A stretch of DNA of 64,000 nt from Owenweeksia sp965229445 (GTDB lineage Bacteria > Bacteroidota > Bacteroidia > Flavobacteriales > Schleiferiaceae), in NCBI GenBank assembly GCA_965229445.1, contig OZ245876.1, positions 3,038,001 through 3,102,000 on the forward strand, read 5' to 3'. Positions 1-10,097 of the stretch are shown one piece after another (position 1 is the stretch's first letter; each line of letters begins with the position of its first letter). The notes under the pieces are model-generated. The model had not been told where the DNA came from. It did no database searches and saw nothing but the letters and a program-made list of their open reading frames with translations. A program made the translations under genes and the position numbers.

Positions 1-26
1 ACTTTTGCCGACCAAATCTTTCAAGT

Positions 27-929
27 ATGCGCTCCTTAGATCTTTCGGAACTGGATTCTCGCACCAGACATGCCATGTTGCTGGGAGGAATCGGGCCTCG
101 ACCCATTGCTCTGGCCAGCACTATGGATAGCCATGGTCGTCCAAATTTGAGCCCATTTAGCTTTTTTAATGTGTTTAGCTCCAATCCTCCTATTCTAATC
201 TTTTCACCGGCCAGAAGGGTAAGGGACAACAGCACTAAACATACTCTTCACAATGCACAATCAACCCGGGAAGTGGTGATCAATGTTGTGAATTATGACT
301 TGGTTCAACAAAGTTCGCTCTCCTCTACGGAGTACCCGGAAGGAGTCAATGAATTTGTAAAAGCCGGTTTAACACCGCTACCATCGGAGAAAGTAAGCCC
401 GTTCAGGGTAAAGGAATCACCGGTTCATTTTGAGTGTAAAGTCAATGATATTGTGCCATTAGGAGACCATGGTGGAGCCGGAAATCTTATTATCTGTGAA
501 GTGGTACATATGCATGTTGACGAAAAAGTATTGGATGCCAATGGCAGAATTGATCAGAATAAGATTGACTTAGTAGGTAGAATGGGGGGCGATTGGTACA
601 CCAGGGCTAAGGGTGATTCTATGTTTGAGGTGGAGAAGCCTCTCGCTGTAAAAGGTATTGGAGCTGATCAGGTACCAAAGCGCATTCGCAATAGTATGTA
701 TCTCAATGGCAATGATATTGGCAAGCTTGGAAATGTTGAAAGTTTGCCAAGCGATGAGGAACTGGAACATTATGCTCAAAAATCAGCGATCCAGGATATC
801 ATGGCTCGTTCAGCAGATGGTATGGAGGCCAGAGAGAAATTGCATCAATATGCCAAGGAGCTATTGGATGCAGATAAGGTAAAAGAAGCCTGGAAGGCTT
901 TGTTATGTGATAAATTAAGCCGAAATTAA
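27..929 (+). CDS. Flavin reductase family protein (flavoredoxin-like)
   Basis: A 300-residue cytoplasmic protein of the FMN-binding split-barrel class (DIM6/NTAB family). The N-terminal third has the family signature, with PRPIALAST near residue 25 followed by NLSPFSFFN, the segment that usually contacts FMN. Family members reduce flavin or use bound FMN in oxidoreduction; the substrate here cannot be read from sequence. The C-terminal ~90 residues are charged and helical and less conserved. The ATG at 27 gives a full-length family N-terminus. It is followed after 4 bases by the DUF3127 gene, suggesting co-transcription. The family call is firm; the physiological role is open. Confidence 0.85.
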   Translation: MRSLDLSELDSRTRHAMLLGGIGPRPIALASTMDSHGRPNLSPFSFFNVFSSNPPILIFSPARRVRDNSTKHTLHNAQSTREVVINVVNYDLVQQSSLSSTEYPEGVNEFVKAGLTPLPSEKVSPFRVKESPVHFECKVNDIVPLGDHGGAGNLIICEVVHMHVDEKVLDANGRIDQNKIDLVGRMGGDWYTRAKGDSMFEVEKPLAVKGIGADQVPKRIRNSMYLNGNDIGKLGNVESLPSDEELEHYAQKSAIQDIMARSADGMEAREKLHQYAKELLDADKVKEAWKALLCDKLSRN

Positions 930-933
930 AGCT

Positions 934-1293
934 ATGGAAATAGAAGGAACAATAAAGAAAATTGAAGAGACACAACAAATTACCAACACCTTTCGCAAAC
1001 GTGGTGTGGTGGTAACCACCGAAGAACAATATCCACAACATATTATGGTGGAATTTGTCCAGGACAAGGTGGATCTTCTGAATAATTTTACAGAAGGTGA
1101 AAAAGTCACAATTGGCATTAATCTTCGCGGCAGAGAATGGACTTCTCCTCAAGGGGAGGTAAAGTATTTTAACACCATCCAGGGTTGGCGGATAGAGAAA
1201 AAAGATAACCAAGCTGTTTCTGCTGAAACTGCAGCGGCCATGCCTCCTATGCCCCCTCTTCCAGAGAGTGATGACGACGACCTGCCGTTCTAG
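934..1293 (+). CDS. DUF3127 domain protein (OB-fold-like)
   Basis: A 119-residue protein that I match to the Bacteroidota DUF3127 family. It opens MEIEGTIKKIEETQQI, with the alternating pattern of a small beta barrel that resembles single-stranded DNA binding OB folds, and ends in a proline-rich stretch followed by an acidic DDDDLPF tail. The acidic DDLPF end recalls the SSB C-terminal peptide that recruits repair proteins; this is an analogy from sequence and not a demonstrated function. It lies 4 bases after the flavin reductase gene. No signal peptide or membrane segment is seen, so it should be cytoplasmic. Confidence 0.75.
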   Translation: MEIEGTIKKIEETQQITNTFRKRGVVVTTEEQYPQHIMVEFVQDKVDLLNNFTEGEKVTIGINLRGREWTSPQGEVKYFNTIQGWRIEKKDNQAVSAETAAAMPPMPPLPESDDDDLPF

Positions 1294-1355
1294 TCTGCTT
1301 ACTATCAGTGCAATATGCAACTGAAAAAGCTAACTTACGGCGCTAAGATGCCATT

Positions 1356-2738
1356 ATGAGCTTTGCCAAGCGATTCGAGAAGGCCTTTCATCTCTTGCTA
1401 CCCGCTCCATTTACCATTGCGGTGATTCTTACGCTTTTGGTAATGGCGCTAGCTTATCTGTATGGAGATTATCCTGCGGAATCCTCTCGCCTATTTGGTA
1501 TCCTGGATCAATGGCAAGTGGGTTTATGGAATCCTCCGCTATTGGTATTTGCCATCCAGATGATGCTCATTCTGGTATTGGGTCATGCCCTGGCGTTATC
1601 TCCTGCCATCAGCAAATTTATTGACCGGGTTACAGGCTTAACTGAAAATGCTTCTCTGGCCGTTTTTCTGGTCTGTTTCTTCACGCTGCTGGTATCTTTT
1701 TTCAATTGGGGGTTGGGTCTGATCTTTGGCGCCATCATAGCCAGAAAAACCGGTGAACATTTTGCTCATCTAGGCAAGAAGATTAACTATCCATTGGTGG
1801 GTGCTGCAGGTTATTCGGGCTTAATGGTTTGGCATGGTGGCATTTCTGGCAGTGCACCCATAAAGGTAGCCGAGAGTGGCCATCTAAACCAGTTGATGGG
1901 TGGTTTTTGGTCTCCGGAGCAACTCGCTTCTCTTCCGGATGCAATCCCTATGCAAGACACGGTTTTCAGCAGTATGAACCTTTCCGCCTCCCTGCTGCTA
2001 TTGGTGATACTGCCGTTAATTATGGGTATAGTTGCCAGATTTACCGAGGGTCAGGCAATAGCTGCCTTAGCCAGACCACGGAGAGTGAAAATCGAAGATG
2101 AGAATGCTGTTGGTGCGGAAAAACTAGATAGCAGCAAGTGGTTTGGCTCAGCCTTTTCTATGATGATATTGTTTTATTGTATTTATGTGGCATTCAACTC
2201 GTTTGGCAGCCTTTCCTTTCTCACCCTCAACTATGTAAACTTATTATTACTCGGACTCGCCATATTGTTTCATGGCAGTTTTAAATATTTTGTTGATGCG
2301 ATTGACACTGCTATAAAGGGAGCCTCGGGAATTCTCATTCAGTTTCCCTTATACTTTGGCATCATGGGAATCATGGCCTCCAGTGGATTAATAGAACAAA
2401 TAAGCGACTTCTTCATTTCGATATCTGATCCAACCAGCTTCCCTATATTCACCTTTATGAGTGCAGGTTTGGTCAATATTTTCGTTCCCAGTGGTGGTGG
2501 TCAATGGGCCGTGCAGGGTCCCATCATTATTGAAGCGGCCAGTAAGCTGAACCTTGGCTTAGCAAAGTGTATCATGGCTCTCGCCTATGGTGATCAGATA
2601 ACCAATATGCTTCAACCTTTCTGGGCTCTACCCTTGCTTGGCATTACAGGATTAAAGGCCAGGGAAATACTTCCCTATACCCTGGTTCTATTGCTATTGG
2701 GTACGCTTATATTCATCAGCATGCTTCTTATATATTAA
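1356..2738 (+). CDS. AtoE-type short-chain fatty acid transporter
   Basis: A 460-residue integral membrane protein, hydrophobic through most of its length with about 11-12 predicted helices, matching the AtoE short-chain fatty acid permease family in length and pattern. Conserved stretches include SFFNWGLGLIFGA near residue 115, the glycine-rich segment VPSGGGQWAVQGP near residue 377, and GDQITNMLQPFWALP toward the C terminus. It would move acetoacetate, butyrate or similar acids across the inner membrane. Its stop codon overlaps the start of aat by one base (TAATG), so the two are likely translationally coupled, although they are functionally unrelated. Confidence 0.82.
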   Translation: MSFAKRFEKAFHLLLPAPFTIAVILTLLVMALAYLYGDYPAESSRLFGILDQWQVGLWNPPLLVFAIQMMLILVLGHALALSPAISKFIDRVTGLTENASLAVFLVCFFTLLVSFFNWGLGLIFGAIIARKTGEHFAHLGKKINYPLVGAAGYSGLMVWHGGISGSAPIKVAESGHLNQLMGGFWSPEQLASLPDAIPMQDTVFSSMNLSASLLLLVILPLIMGIVARFTEGQAIAALARPRRVKIEDENAVGAEKLDSSKWFGSAFSMMILFYCIYVAFNSFGSLSFLTLNYVNLLLLGLAILFHGSFKYFVDAIDTAIKGASGILIQFPLYFGIMGIMASSGLIEQISDFFISISDPTSFPIFTFMSAGLVNIFVPSGGGQWAVQGPIIIEAASKLNLGLAKCIMALAYGDQITNMLQPFWALPLLGITGLKAREILPYTLVLLLLGTLIFISMLLIY

Positions 2739-3427
2739 TGGCCATTTACCGATTAGATAAGCAATTGTGGTTTCCACCCCGCCATGAATATGATGAGCAC
2801 GGCGTAATTGCCGTAGGTGGTGATCTCAGTGCAGCCAGATTATTATTGGCCTATCGAAATGGTATATTTCCCTGGAATAACCCTGGGGAACCAATCGCCT
2901 GGTGGTCACCGGCAGAAAGAATGGTTTTGAGACCTTCTGAAGTGCGCATAACCAAAAGCAGCAGAAACCTGCTCAACCGCAAGAAATTTGAAGTAAAGGC
3001 TGATACATGTTTTGTAGAAGTTATCAATATGTGTCAAAAAATTAAACGTCGTGGTCAAGAAGGGTCCACCTGGCTTACGGATGAACTAAAGGAGAATCTC
3101 ATTGAAATCCACCGCTTGGGATTTGCGCACAGCGTTGAAGTATTTGAGGAAGGAGAGCTGGTAGGAGGCTTATACGGTATATCCATTGGCAAGTTGTTTT
3201 TTGGTGACTCCATGTTTTCTCTGGTGAGCAACGCCAGTAAAATTGGCTTTATACACCTGTGTAAGATGATGGAAAAAAATGGCTTTGATTTACTTGATTG
3301 CCAGGTGTATAATGAACATCTAGCTAGTCTTGGAGCGTATACTATCCCAAGAGATATTTTTATCAATCTGGTTGAAGCGAATAAGAAGTTACCTAGCCTC
3401 CAGGGATCCTGGACAGGGTATTTCTAA
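2738..3427 (+). CDS. aat: Leucyl/phenylalanyl-tRNA--protein transferase
   Basis: A 229-residue cytoplasmic enzyme that transfers Leu or Phe from aminoacyl-tRNA to proteins with N-terminal Arg or Lys, marking them for the N-end rule (ClpS/ClpAP) pathway. Family hallmarks are visible: the early FPPRHEYDEHGVIAVGGDLS, then GIFPWNNPGEPIAWWSP, and the central GGLYGISIGKLFFGDSMFS-type segment. The length equals that of characterised homologues. It starts at the last base of the AtoE stop codon and converges with the ABC permease gene 45 bases downstream. Confidence 0.93.
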   Translation: MAIYRLDKQLWFPPRHEYDEHGVIAVGGDLSAARLLLAYRNGIFPWNNPGEPIAWWSPAERMVLRPSEVRITKSSRNLLNRKKFEVKADTCFVEVINMCQKIKRRGQEGSTWLTDELKENLIEIHRLGFAHSVEVFEEGELVGGLYGISIGKLFFGDSMFSLVSNASKIGFIHLCKMMEKNGFDLLDCQVYNEHLASLGAYTIPRDIFINLVEANKKLPSLQGSWTGYF

Positions 3428-3471
3428 GCCCGATGTTATCAAGTGGAAAGTTGAAAGGAGCGACTATCCAC

Positions 3472-4539
3472 TTAAGCCGTACTTTTTACATCAAGGGTAT
3501 CGCGCAAAGCATTTCCTAGCATCATAAACGCTAGTACCAGCGTCATGATAGCAAGACCAGGAGCAATTGCCAGGTAGGCTTTATCCACGATCAAATAGGC
3601 GTAGTGATCCTTAATCATTCCACCCCAACTGGGCATCGGTGGCTGCGCCCCAATTCCCAAGAAACTTAAACCACTTTCAATGAGTATTGCCGCCGCAAAA
3701 TTGGCCGCAGAGATTACAATCACCGGCGCCAGAACATTGGGTAATATATGACGGAAAATGATTCTGAAGTTGGAGTATCCCAACACATTGGCCGCCTGGA
3801 CATACTCCTTTTCTTTTACACTAAGTACCTGCCCTCTAACTACTCTGGCTACCTCCACCCACATGGTAAATCCTACCGCAATAAAAACCTGCCAGAATCC
3901 TTTACCCAAAGCCAAAGTAATGGCAATAACCATCAACAAAGTAGGTATAGACCAAACCACATTGATGACCCACATGATGACCCTATCCAGCCAACCACCA
4001 AAATATCCCGCGAGGGCACCAAGAGGAATGCCAATTAAGAGAGAAATGAAAACTGAAATAAAGCCTACTGAAAAACTAATGCGTGCTCCGAGTAGCAATC
4101 TACTTAAAAGATCCCTCCCATAGCGATCTGTACCGAGAATGAACGTACGGTCAAAGACATCTTGCTGATATAGTTTATCGCGCGGAATTTCGATCGCCGC
4201 CAACGGACTATCGCTTCCTGAGTATGGATGATATACTACACTTGACTTCTTCCAGTGTACCCTGCTTACAGCCTCTTCCCGATAAGGTAATTCTTCCCCA
4301 TGGATTAACATATCAAAGAAGCTAGCCTGCTCAATATGCTCTCTTGACAACCTGAGAACGCTTACTCTGAATCCAGGTTTTTTACCCGCTATAGAAACCT
4401 GCATCTGATTGGCGTTTGGGGTAGAATCCGGAACAATAAGATAGGCAAAAATGGCCATAAGAAAGGCCAGGAATATGACCAACAGCCCTCCAAGGCCTAA
4501 GGGATCTTTTAAGAGGTCTTTAAAAGTTGATCGCTTCAA
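3472..4539 (-). CDS. OppC/DppC-type ABC transporter permease
   Basis: A 355-residue inner-membrane permease of the peptide/nickel ABC family. The EAA cytoplasmic loop (EYVQAANVLGYSNFRIIFRH) sits near residue 245 and the C-terminal half has the usual five helices. An extended periplasmic insert of about 85 residues follows the first membrane helix. The only workable start is TTG at 4539, since a stop lies just upstream and the next Met is inside helix 1; the DPLG segment before the helix is typical of the family. It sits 10 bases after the protease gene on the same strand. No OppB, solute-binding protein or ATPase partner lies next to it, so the partners must be elsewhere. Confidence 0.85.
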   Translation of the reverse strand: MKRSTFKDLLKDPLGLGGLLVIFLAFLMAIFAYLIVPDSTPNANQMQVSIAGKKPGFRVSVLRLSREHIEQASFFDMLIHGEELPYREEAVSRVHWKKSSVVYHPYSGSDSPLAAIEIPRDKLYQQDVFDRTFILGTDRYGRDLLSRLLLGARISFSVGFISVFISLLIGIPLGALAGYFGGWLDRVIMWVINVVWSIPTLLMVIAITLALGKGFWQVFIAVGFTMWVEVARVVRGQVLSVKEKEYVQAANVLGYSNFRIIFRHILPNVLAPVIVISAANFAAAILIESGLSFLGIGAQPPMPSWGGMIKDHYAYLIVDKAYLAIAPGLAIMTLVLAFMMLGNALRDTLDVKSTA

Positions 4540-4549
4540 GGCAATGCTG

Positions 4550-6679
4550 CTAATTTAAGTCGTGAACTACCGAAACGGCCTCTTGAAGATACAGATCCGT
4601 ACCAAGATTTTTAAACCACTTATCTCGTTCCTCAGTCTTTTCCTCACTGCTGTCCCACATGATTTCATCCAACTTCAAGGATGCCACCGTGGTTACTTTA
4701 TCAGATTTACGCATGTTTTTATATTTCTTAGAACGCTCTCTAAACTCATCCTGATCGCGATGATACTTCTCAAAGTTTAAACTAACCTCCGTTACTTCTT
4801 GCTGTTCTTTTAGCCATACAGCGTATTCATCAATGAGATCAAACTTGGCACTTTGCGCTACTCTTTTACCACTATTCTTAATAGCATCCTGGTAATTTTC
4901 AACGCCTTTATCCCAAACGCTATATTGCGCAGAACCTATTTCATCGTAGGGCAGAGCATAATCCTGTTCTTTCTCTCCAACGTCTATGTAATTGTAATTA
5001 TCCGGTAATACAATTTCCGGTTCAACACCTCTCAATTGGGGGGTGCCACCGTTAATGCGGTAATATTTTTGAATAGTTAATTTTAATGCTCCTAGAGGCT
5101 TCATATCTCCATAAGTCAGATTCACTGCACGATCCATATCCAGCACATTTTGCACCGTACCTTTGCCGAAGGTTGAACGGCTGCCTATGATCAAGCCCCG
5201 GTTATAATCCTGAATGGCTGCCGCAAAAATCTCAGAAGCGGAAGCACTAAATTGATTTACCATTACCACCAATGGGCCATCGTAATGAATCTCGCTATCC
5301 TTATCTTTAAGAACACGTGGCGCACGATTTGGAGATTTCACCTGCACCACCGGACCATCCTCAATAAACAATCCGACAATATCAATCACCCCTTGCAAGG
5401 AACCACCCCCATTATTTCTTAAGTCGAGAATTACGCCGTTCACATTCTCTTGTTTCAGTTTTTGCAATTCCTTTTTAACGTCATCTGCACAATTGCGACC
5501 CTTGTCGTTATCGAAGTTCATATAAAACTTGGGGAGCCTTATATAGCCTACCTTATCCTCCCCTTCGCCCAGTATAGCTGACTTGGCAAAAGTGGCTTCA
5601 AGTTCAACCACATCACGCACTATTGCAATCTCCATCTTGGTTCCATCCAGTTTTTGCACATTCAGTATTACCTCCGTTCCTTTTGGACCCCTGATATACT
5701 TCACCGCCTTTCTGACATTCATGCCTACCAAATTGACTGGTTCATCTTCAGAATCACCCTGGGCTACGGTTAGTATTTTGTCTCCTACTTCCAAATCTCC
5801 TTGCTTCCAGCAGGCACTGCCGGTAATTATTTTGGCAATCGTTACATAATCACCTTTCTGACTGAGCTGAGCTCCAATTCCTTCCAGCTGACCTGACATA
5901 CTGATTTCAAAATCTTCTTGTCGTTGCGGTGGAAAATACTGAGTATGAGGATCATAAATATTGGTGATGGAATTGAGATACATCCCAAGCCAATCAATAT
6001 GATCCATATCCCTCATATTGTCGAACCACTCTTCATGAATCTCGAGTTCTCTTTCGCGAGCATTTTTTTCCAGTTCTTCAAAGCTCTTCACTGCCACCGT
6101 GTCACTCGCAGCATCAACTGAATCTTGCGCAGCCTTTTCCTGGTCATGAAGCTTGTCTTCAACCCTTACTATTACGCGATACTTCAGATACTTCCTCCAA
6201 CGTTCCTTTAATTCTTCATGGGTAGAGGCAAAAGGCAACTTCTCCTCATCCGTTTCAAAATGCTCATCAATGTCGTAATCAAAGGGTTCTGAGAGAATTC
6301 CTACAAAATATCCCTCGGCTTCTGTAAGCCTTTTTTCGTATCGGCCGTATGCCTTTTCAAAAAACTCCAGTGAAGACGCCTTGATCTGATTATCTATCTC
6401 ATCCCGATAAGGGTTTAGCGCCTCAATATCTTCTTTCAGAAAGAATCTCTTACTGTAATCGAGGCTTTCTATGTAATGGTCAAAGACCTTTTCAGAGAAA
6501 TCATCATTAATATCCTGAGGTGAGAAATGCGAGGAATTCAGCACATTATAAATCAAATTCAGAATCACCTCATCCTTCTTACTATCCTCAGCAGCAGGCG
6601 AATAAAAACCAAAACCCACGGCAAGCACTGCCCCTAAAATGAGATACTTAAACTTATTTATCATCCTGATGACCTTCAT
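4550..6679 (-). CDS. prc: Carboxy-terminal processing (tail-specific) protease, S41 family
   Basis: A 709-residue periplasmic protease of the Prc/Tsp type that degrades proteins from their C termini. It starts with a basic segment and hydrophobic signal sequence (about residues 9-28), then a long helical N-terminal domain, a PDZ domain at roughly 260-350, and the S41 catalytic domain. The serine lies in FSASASE near residue 480 and the catalytic lysine in FGKGTVQ about 25 residues later. A C-terminal Prc-specific domain completes the normal length. Starts at 6679 (MKVIRM) or 6664 (MINKFK) are both possible. It is likely co-transcribed with the permease downstream and divergent from the TonB receptor gene. 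Confidence 0.93.
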   Translation of the reverse strand: MKVIRMINKFKYLILGAVLAVGFGFYSPAAEDSKKDEVILNLIYNVLNSSHFSPQDINDDFSEKVFDHYIESLDYSKRFFLKEDIEALNPYRDEIDNQIKASSLEFFEKAYGRYEKRLTEAEGYFVGILSEPFDYDIDEHFETDEEKLPFASTHEELKERWRKYLKYRVIVRVEDKLHDQEKAAQDSVDAASDTVAVKSFEELEKNARERELEIHEEWFDNMRDMDHIDWLGMYLNSITNIYDPHTQYFPPQRQEDFEISMSGQLEGIGAQLSQKGDYVTIAKIITGSACWKQGDLEVGDKILTVAQGDSEDEPVNLVGMNVRKAVKYIRGPKGTEVILNVQKLDGTKMEIAIVRDVVELEATFAKSAILGEGEDKVGYIRLPKFYMNFDNDKGRNCADDVKKELQKLKQENVNGVILDLRNNGGGSLQGVIDIVGLFIEDGPVVQVKSPNRAPRVLKDKDSEIHYDGPLVVMVNQFSASASEIFAAAIQDYNRGLIIGSRSTFGKGTVQNVLDMDRAVNLTYGDMKPLGALKLTIQKYYRINGGTPQLRGVEPEIVLPDNYNYIDVGEKEQDYALPYDEIGSAQYSVWDKGVENYQDAIKNSGKRVAQSAKFDLIDEYAVWLKEQQEVTEVSLNFEKYHRDQDEFRERSKKYKNMRKSDKVTTVASLKLDEIMWDSSEEKTEERDKWFKNLGTDLYLQEAVSVVHDLN

Positions 6680-6816
6680 TAACTATTATATATTGCGAAA
6701 ATAACGGACAAGTCTCTTTATATAGCAGAGAATTGTTGTGATATTTACGGCAATTTTCAAGCCAGATAACTCTGCTTCCTAAAATTACTGCTCACAATAT
6801 AATCTAGTTTCAGTTA

Positions 6817-9207
6817 ATGCGCAGTACAATCATCTGCCTTTTATTAATGTTATGCTCTGTTTCTCAGGGTCAAAAGGCTAGCCTAAGTGGCTATGTAAGA
6901 GACGCCAATAATGGTGAAGCCCTTATTGGTGTCAGTGTTATCATACCCGAATTGGGACTAGGTACGTCCACCAATCTATACGGTTTTTACTCTCTCAGTT
7001 TACCTGCGGGTGTTTATAAGGTGGAGTATCAATACATAGGATTTGAAACCCTGCAAAGGGAGATACAGCTGGATAAGGATATTAGGCTCGATATTGAGTT
7101 GCGTGAGTCTGCCACCCAATTACAGGAAGTGGAGGTGAGCTCGGAGAGGCTTGACAAAAATGTGTCTAGCGTAGAGATGAGCGTGGCCAAACTTGATGTT
7201 AAAGAGATAGAAAAGGTTCCACAATTATTAGGGGAAACGGATATAATCCGCACACTTACCCTGCTGCCTGGTGTTACCACGGTGGGAGAAGGATCTAATG
7301 GTTTTAACGTACGGGGAGGTGCGGCGGATCAGAACCTCATTCTCCTGGATGAAGCACCAGTTTATAACTCATCTCACCTCTTTGGCTTCTTTTCTATCTT
7401 CAACGCAGATGCCGTAAAGGATGTAAAGCTTTATAAAGGCGGCATCCCAGCACAATATGGAGGACGCTTAAGCTCGGTGGTCGATGTGCGGCAAAAAGAA
7501 GGAAACAGCAAGAAATTTGGTTTTCAGGGAGGGCTTGGATTATTGAGTAGCCGACTTTTGGTCGAAGGACCAATCGTAAAGGATCACACCTCCTTTATGG
7601 TGGCAGCCAGAAGATCATATGCGGATATTTTCCTGGCCTTGAGCAATAATCCTGATATCAACCAAAACATATTGTATTTCTATGATTTGAATCTAAAAGT
7701 CAATTCGAGAATTAACGCCAACAATAATCTGTTTTTATCGGGCTATTTTGGCAGGGATGTATTCGGAATTGAGAATTTATTTGGATTTGATTGGGGGAAC
7801 GGTACCGGTACCTTGAGATGGAATCATCTTTTTAGCGAAAAGCTATTTTCTAATCTATCAATGGTATACAGCGATTATACCTATCGGATTGGCACACCGG
7901 AAGATGACGAGGATTTCTTTGAGTTAACTTCAAGAATTCAAGATTATCACCTGAAATATAATCTCAGCTACTATGTTTCGGCAAACAGTACCATTGATTT
8001 TGGATTTGAAGGCATCTACTATCGTTTTTCACCTGGGAAGGTGGTGGCCGATGGACTGGATGAACCCATTATTCTTCAGAATGAATATGCCCTGGAGCCA
8101 AGCGCGTATGTAAGTCATGAGATTAAACCCACTCCTAAGTGGACCATTAAATACGGACTCCGCTATTCCGCATTTTATAATCTTGGACCTATTACTACCC
8201 GGGAATACCAAAACCCGGAATTTCCCGAGCCTGATGAAGTTACAGGTGAGAAATCCTACGCTGATCGCGAAGTGGTGGCCTCCTATGATGGACTTCAGGG
8301 TTTTGAGCCGCGTTTAGCCCTAAATTATCTTCTAGATGATGAACGAAGCCTCAAGTTGAGTTACAATCGCACCCGGCAGTATATTCATTTAATCTCCAAT
8401 ACCAATTCCCCCACGCCAATTGACCTTTACCGTCCTGCCGGAACATATATAGAACCAGCCTCCGTACATCAGGTAGCCGGCGGTTATTTTCAGAACTTTA
8501 GCGATAATATGTTTGAGTTTTCGATTGAACTCTATTATAAGACATTTGAAAACTTGGTAGATTATCGGCCGGGCGCAGATCTCATTTTTAACGAGTATAT
8601 AGAAACCGAAATTTTGAGTGGCATAGGTCGGGCTTACGGCGCTGAGTTTTTACTCCGCAAAAGAACCGGAAAGTTAACGGGCTGGGTCAGCTATACCTTA
8701 TCAAGGTCTGAACGAAAGGTGGTTGGCGATGGCACTCCCCAGAGAAGCATCAATAAAGGAGACTGGTATCTAAGTAACTATGACAAAATTCACGATATTT
8801 CAGTAGTAGCCACCTATCAAATCAACTCCAAATGGGATTTGGGAGCTGTTTTTGTCTTTCAGAGTGGCAGACCTTATACTCCTCCGGAAGGCAAATTCAT
8901 CATTGAAGATATACCGGTCCCCATTTATTCTACCCGCAATAAATATCGGATACCCAGCTACCACCGCCTGGACTTTAGTGCAAATTACAGCCCTGAACGC
9001 AACCCAGATAAACGATTCTACAGCTCCTGGTCTTTCGGGATTTACAATGTGTATTCGCGAAGGAATGCCTATTCGATTTACTTTCGGCCAGAAACCAGTG
9101 ACCCTGACATTCCCGATGCTCAGGCAAACCCACTAAATACGCAGGCCGTGAGACTGTCAATATTTGGTACTATCATACCTTCTGTAACCTGGAATTTTGA
9201 ATTTTGA
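6817..9207 (+). CDS. TonB-dependent receptor with carboxypeptidase-like N-terminal domain
   Basis: A 796-residue outer membrane receptor. A signal peptide (about 1-18) is followed by a carboxypeptidase-regulatory-like beta domain (about 20-105), a plug domain containing FNVRGGAADQNLILLDEAPVY-type sequence near residue 165, and a C-terminal 22-strand-type barrel ending in aromatic WNFEF. It imports an unknown large or scarce substrate using TonB energy. Its stop overlaps the start of the DUF4249 lipoprotein gene by one base, a pairing often seen in Bacteroidota in which the lipoprotein presumably works with the receptor at the surface. The substrate cannot be deduced from the neighbours. Confidence 0.9.
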   Translation: MRSTIICLLLMLCSVSQGQKASLSGYVRDANNGEALIGVSVIIPELGLGTSTNLYGFYSLSLPAGVYKVEYQYIGFETLQREIQLDKDIRLDIELRESATQLQEVEVSSERLDKNVSSVEMSVAKLDVKEIEKVPQLLGETDIIRTLTLLPGVTTVGEGSNGFNVRGGAADQNLILLDEAPVYNSSHLFGFFSIFNADAVKDVKLYKGGIPAQYGGRLSSVVDVRQKEGNSKKFGFQGGLGLLSSRLLVEGPIVKDHTSFMVAARRSYADIFLALSNNPDINQNILYFYDLNLKVNSRINANNNLFLSGYFGRDVFGIENLFGFDWGNGTGTLRWNHLFSEKLFSNLSMVYSDYTYRIGTPEDDEDFFELTSRIQDYHLKYNLSYYVSANSTIDFGFEGIYYRFSPGKVVADGLDEPIILQNEYALEPSAYVSHEIKPTPKWTIKYGLRYSAFYNLGPITTREYQNPEFPEPDEVTGEKSYADREVVASYDGLQGFEPRLALNYLLDDERSLKLSYNRTRQYIHLISNTNSPTPIDLYRPAGTYIEPASVHQVAGGYFQNFSDNMFEFSIELYYKTFENLVDYRPGADLIFNEYIETEILSGIGRAYGAEFLLRKRTGKLTGWVSYTLSRSERKVVGDGTPQRSINKGDWYLSNYDKIHDISVVATYQINSKWDLGAVFVFQSGRPYTPPEGKFIIEDIPVPIYSTRNKYRIPSYHRLDFSANYSPERNPDKRFYSSWSFGIYNVYSRRNAYSIYFRPETSDPDIPDAQANPLNTQAVRLSIFGTIIPSVTWNFEF

Positions 9208-10061
9208 TGAGAATTGTAAAGTATATAAGTGTTCTTGTACTCATAGTAGTGAATCTTTCCTGTACAGATGTTATAGATCTCGATACGGGAGATACCACCA
9301 GAGCTCTAAATGTTTATGGTCATATTAGTGATACTACCGGAACGCAGGTATCGCTTAGTCTTACTACTTCATATTTTGATCAAAATACCAATCCACCGAT
9401 TAATGATGCCGATGTTTTTCTGTTTGAGGACGGAGTTTCAGTTGGTCAACTCAATCCTTTAGGTGCTGAAGGAAAATACGAGCTGGACTATTCAGGTACC
9501 TTGGGAAAATCCTATCACATTGAGATATTGCTCCCCACGCATTATGGTTTACCACAAAATTGGAGTTCGCAGCCGGAGGTATTAAGCCGGGTTTTTAAAG
9601 CAGACTCATTCAACACCAGGTTCTTAACTAAAAATAGTGTTCCTTCGGTGTTTGAAGAGGGATATTACAGTCTACTTTATTTTCAGGAGCCAAAAGGTGT
9701 AGGTGATAGCTATCGCATCCGCCGCTGGTTAAATGACAGTTTATTTGCACAAGACTTTTTAATATTCGATGATGCCAACTTTGATGGAGCAGATTTTGGA
9801 GGCAGTTTTCCCGGGGTGGCGATTTACGGCCCAATGGAAATTGGAGACACCAATAGGATTGAAATTTCTTCCATCTCAAGGCCATATTATGATTACCTCA
9901 GTCTGATAGTAGAGCAAGTATTTCAAATTGGTGGACCTTTTGATCCTCCTCCGTCACCCATTGTCGGAAATATTTATAATTCTGATGATCCAAAAGATTA
10001 CGGCTTTGGTTTCTTTTTTGCTTCCGCGCAGAATTATGCTGAAACAGTAGTAGTACCCTAA
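9207..10061 (+). CDS. DUF4249 family lipoprotein
   Basis: A 284-residue predicted lipoprotein matching the Bacteroidota DUF4249 family. The N terminus is MRIVKYISVLVLIVVNLSC, a lipoprotein signal with cysteine at residue 19, followed by TDVIDLDTGDTTRALNVYG, a beginning typical of this family. The ATG at 9207 overlaps the receptor stop codon (TGATG) and is preferred over a TTG one codon earlier. Proteins of this family nearly always follow a TonB receptor like the one here, which suggests a receptor-partner role, but no biochemical function is established that I know of. The body is beta-rich with FGFFFASA near the C terminus. Confidence 0.82.
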   Translation: MRIVKYISVLVLIVVNLSCTDVIDLDTGDTTRALNVYGHISDTTGTQVSLSLTTSYFDQNTNPPINDADVFLFEDGVSVGQLNPLGAEGKYELDYSGTLGKSYHIEILLPTHYGLPQNWSSQPEVLSRVFKADSFNTRFLTKNSVPSVFEEGYYSLLYFQEPKGVGDSYRIRRWLNDSLFAQDFLIFDDANFDGADFGGSFPGVAIYGPMEIGDTNRIEISSISRPYYDYLSLIVEQVFQIGGPFDPPPSPIVGNIYNSDDPKDYGFGFFFASAQNYAETVVVP

Positions 10062-10097
10062 TTGTATTAAGCTTTTACTTAGCATAGAATAAATTCC

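Noticed and set aside
3441..3473. Hairpin between the convergent aat and permease genes as a terminator
   Set aside because: Only a 7-pair stem (AAGTGGA/TCCACTT) with a long loop and no T run.
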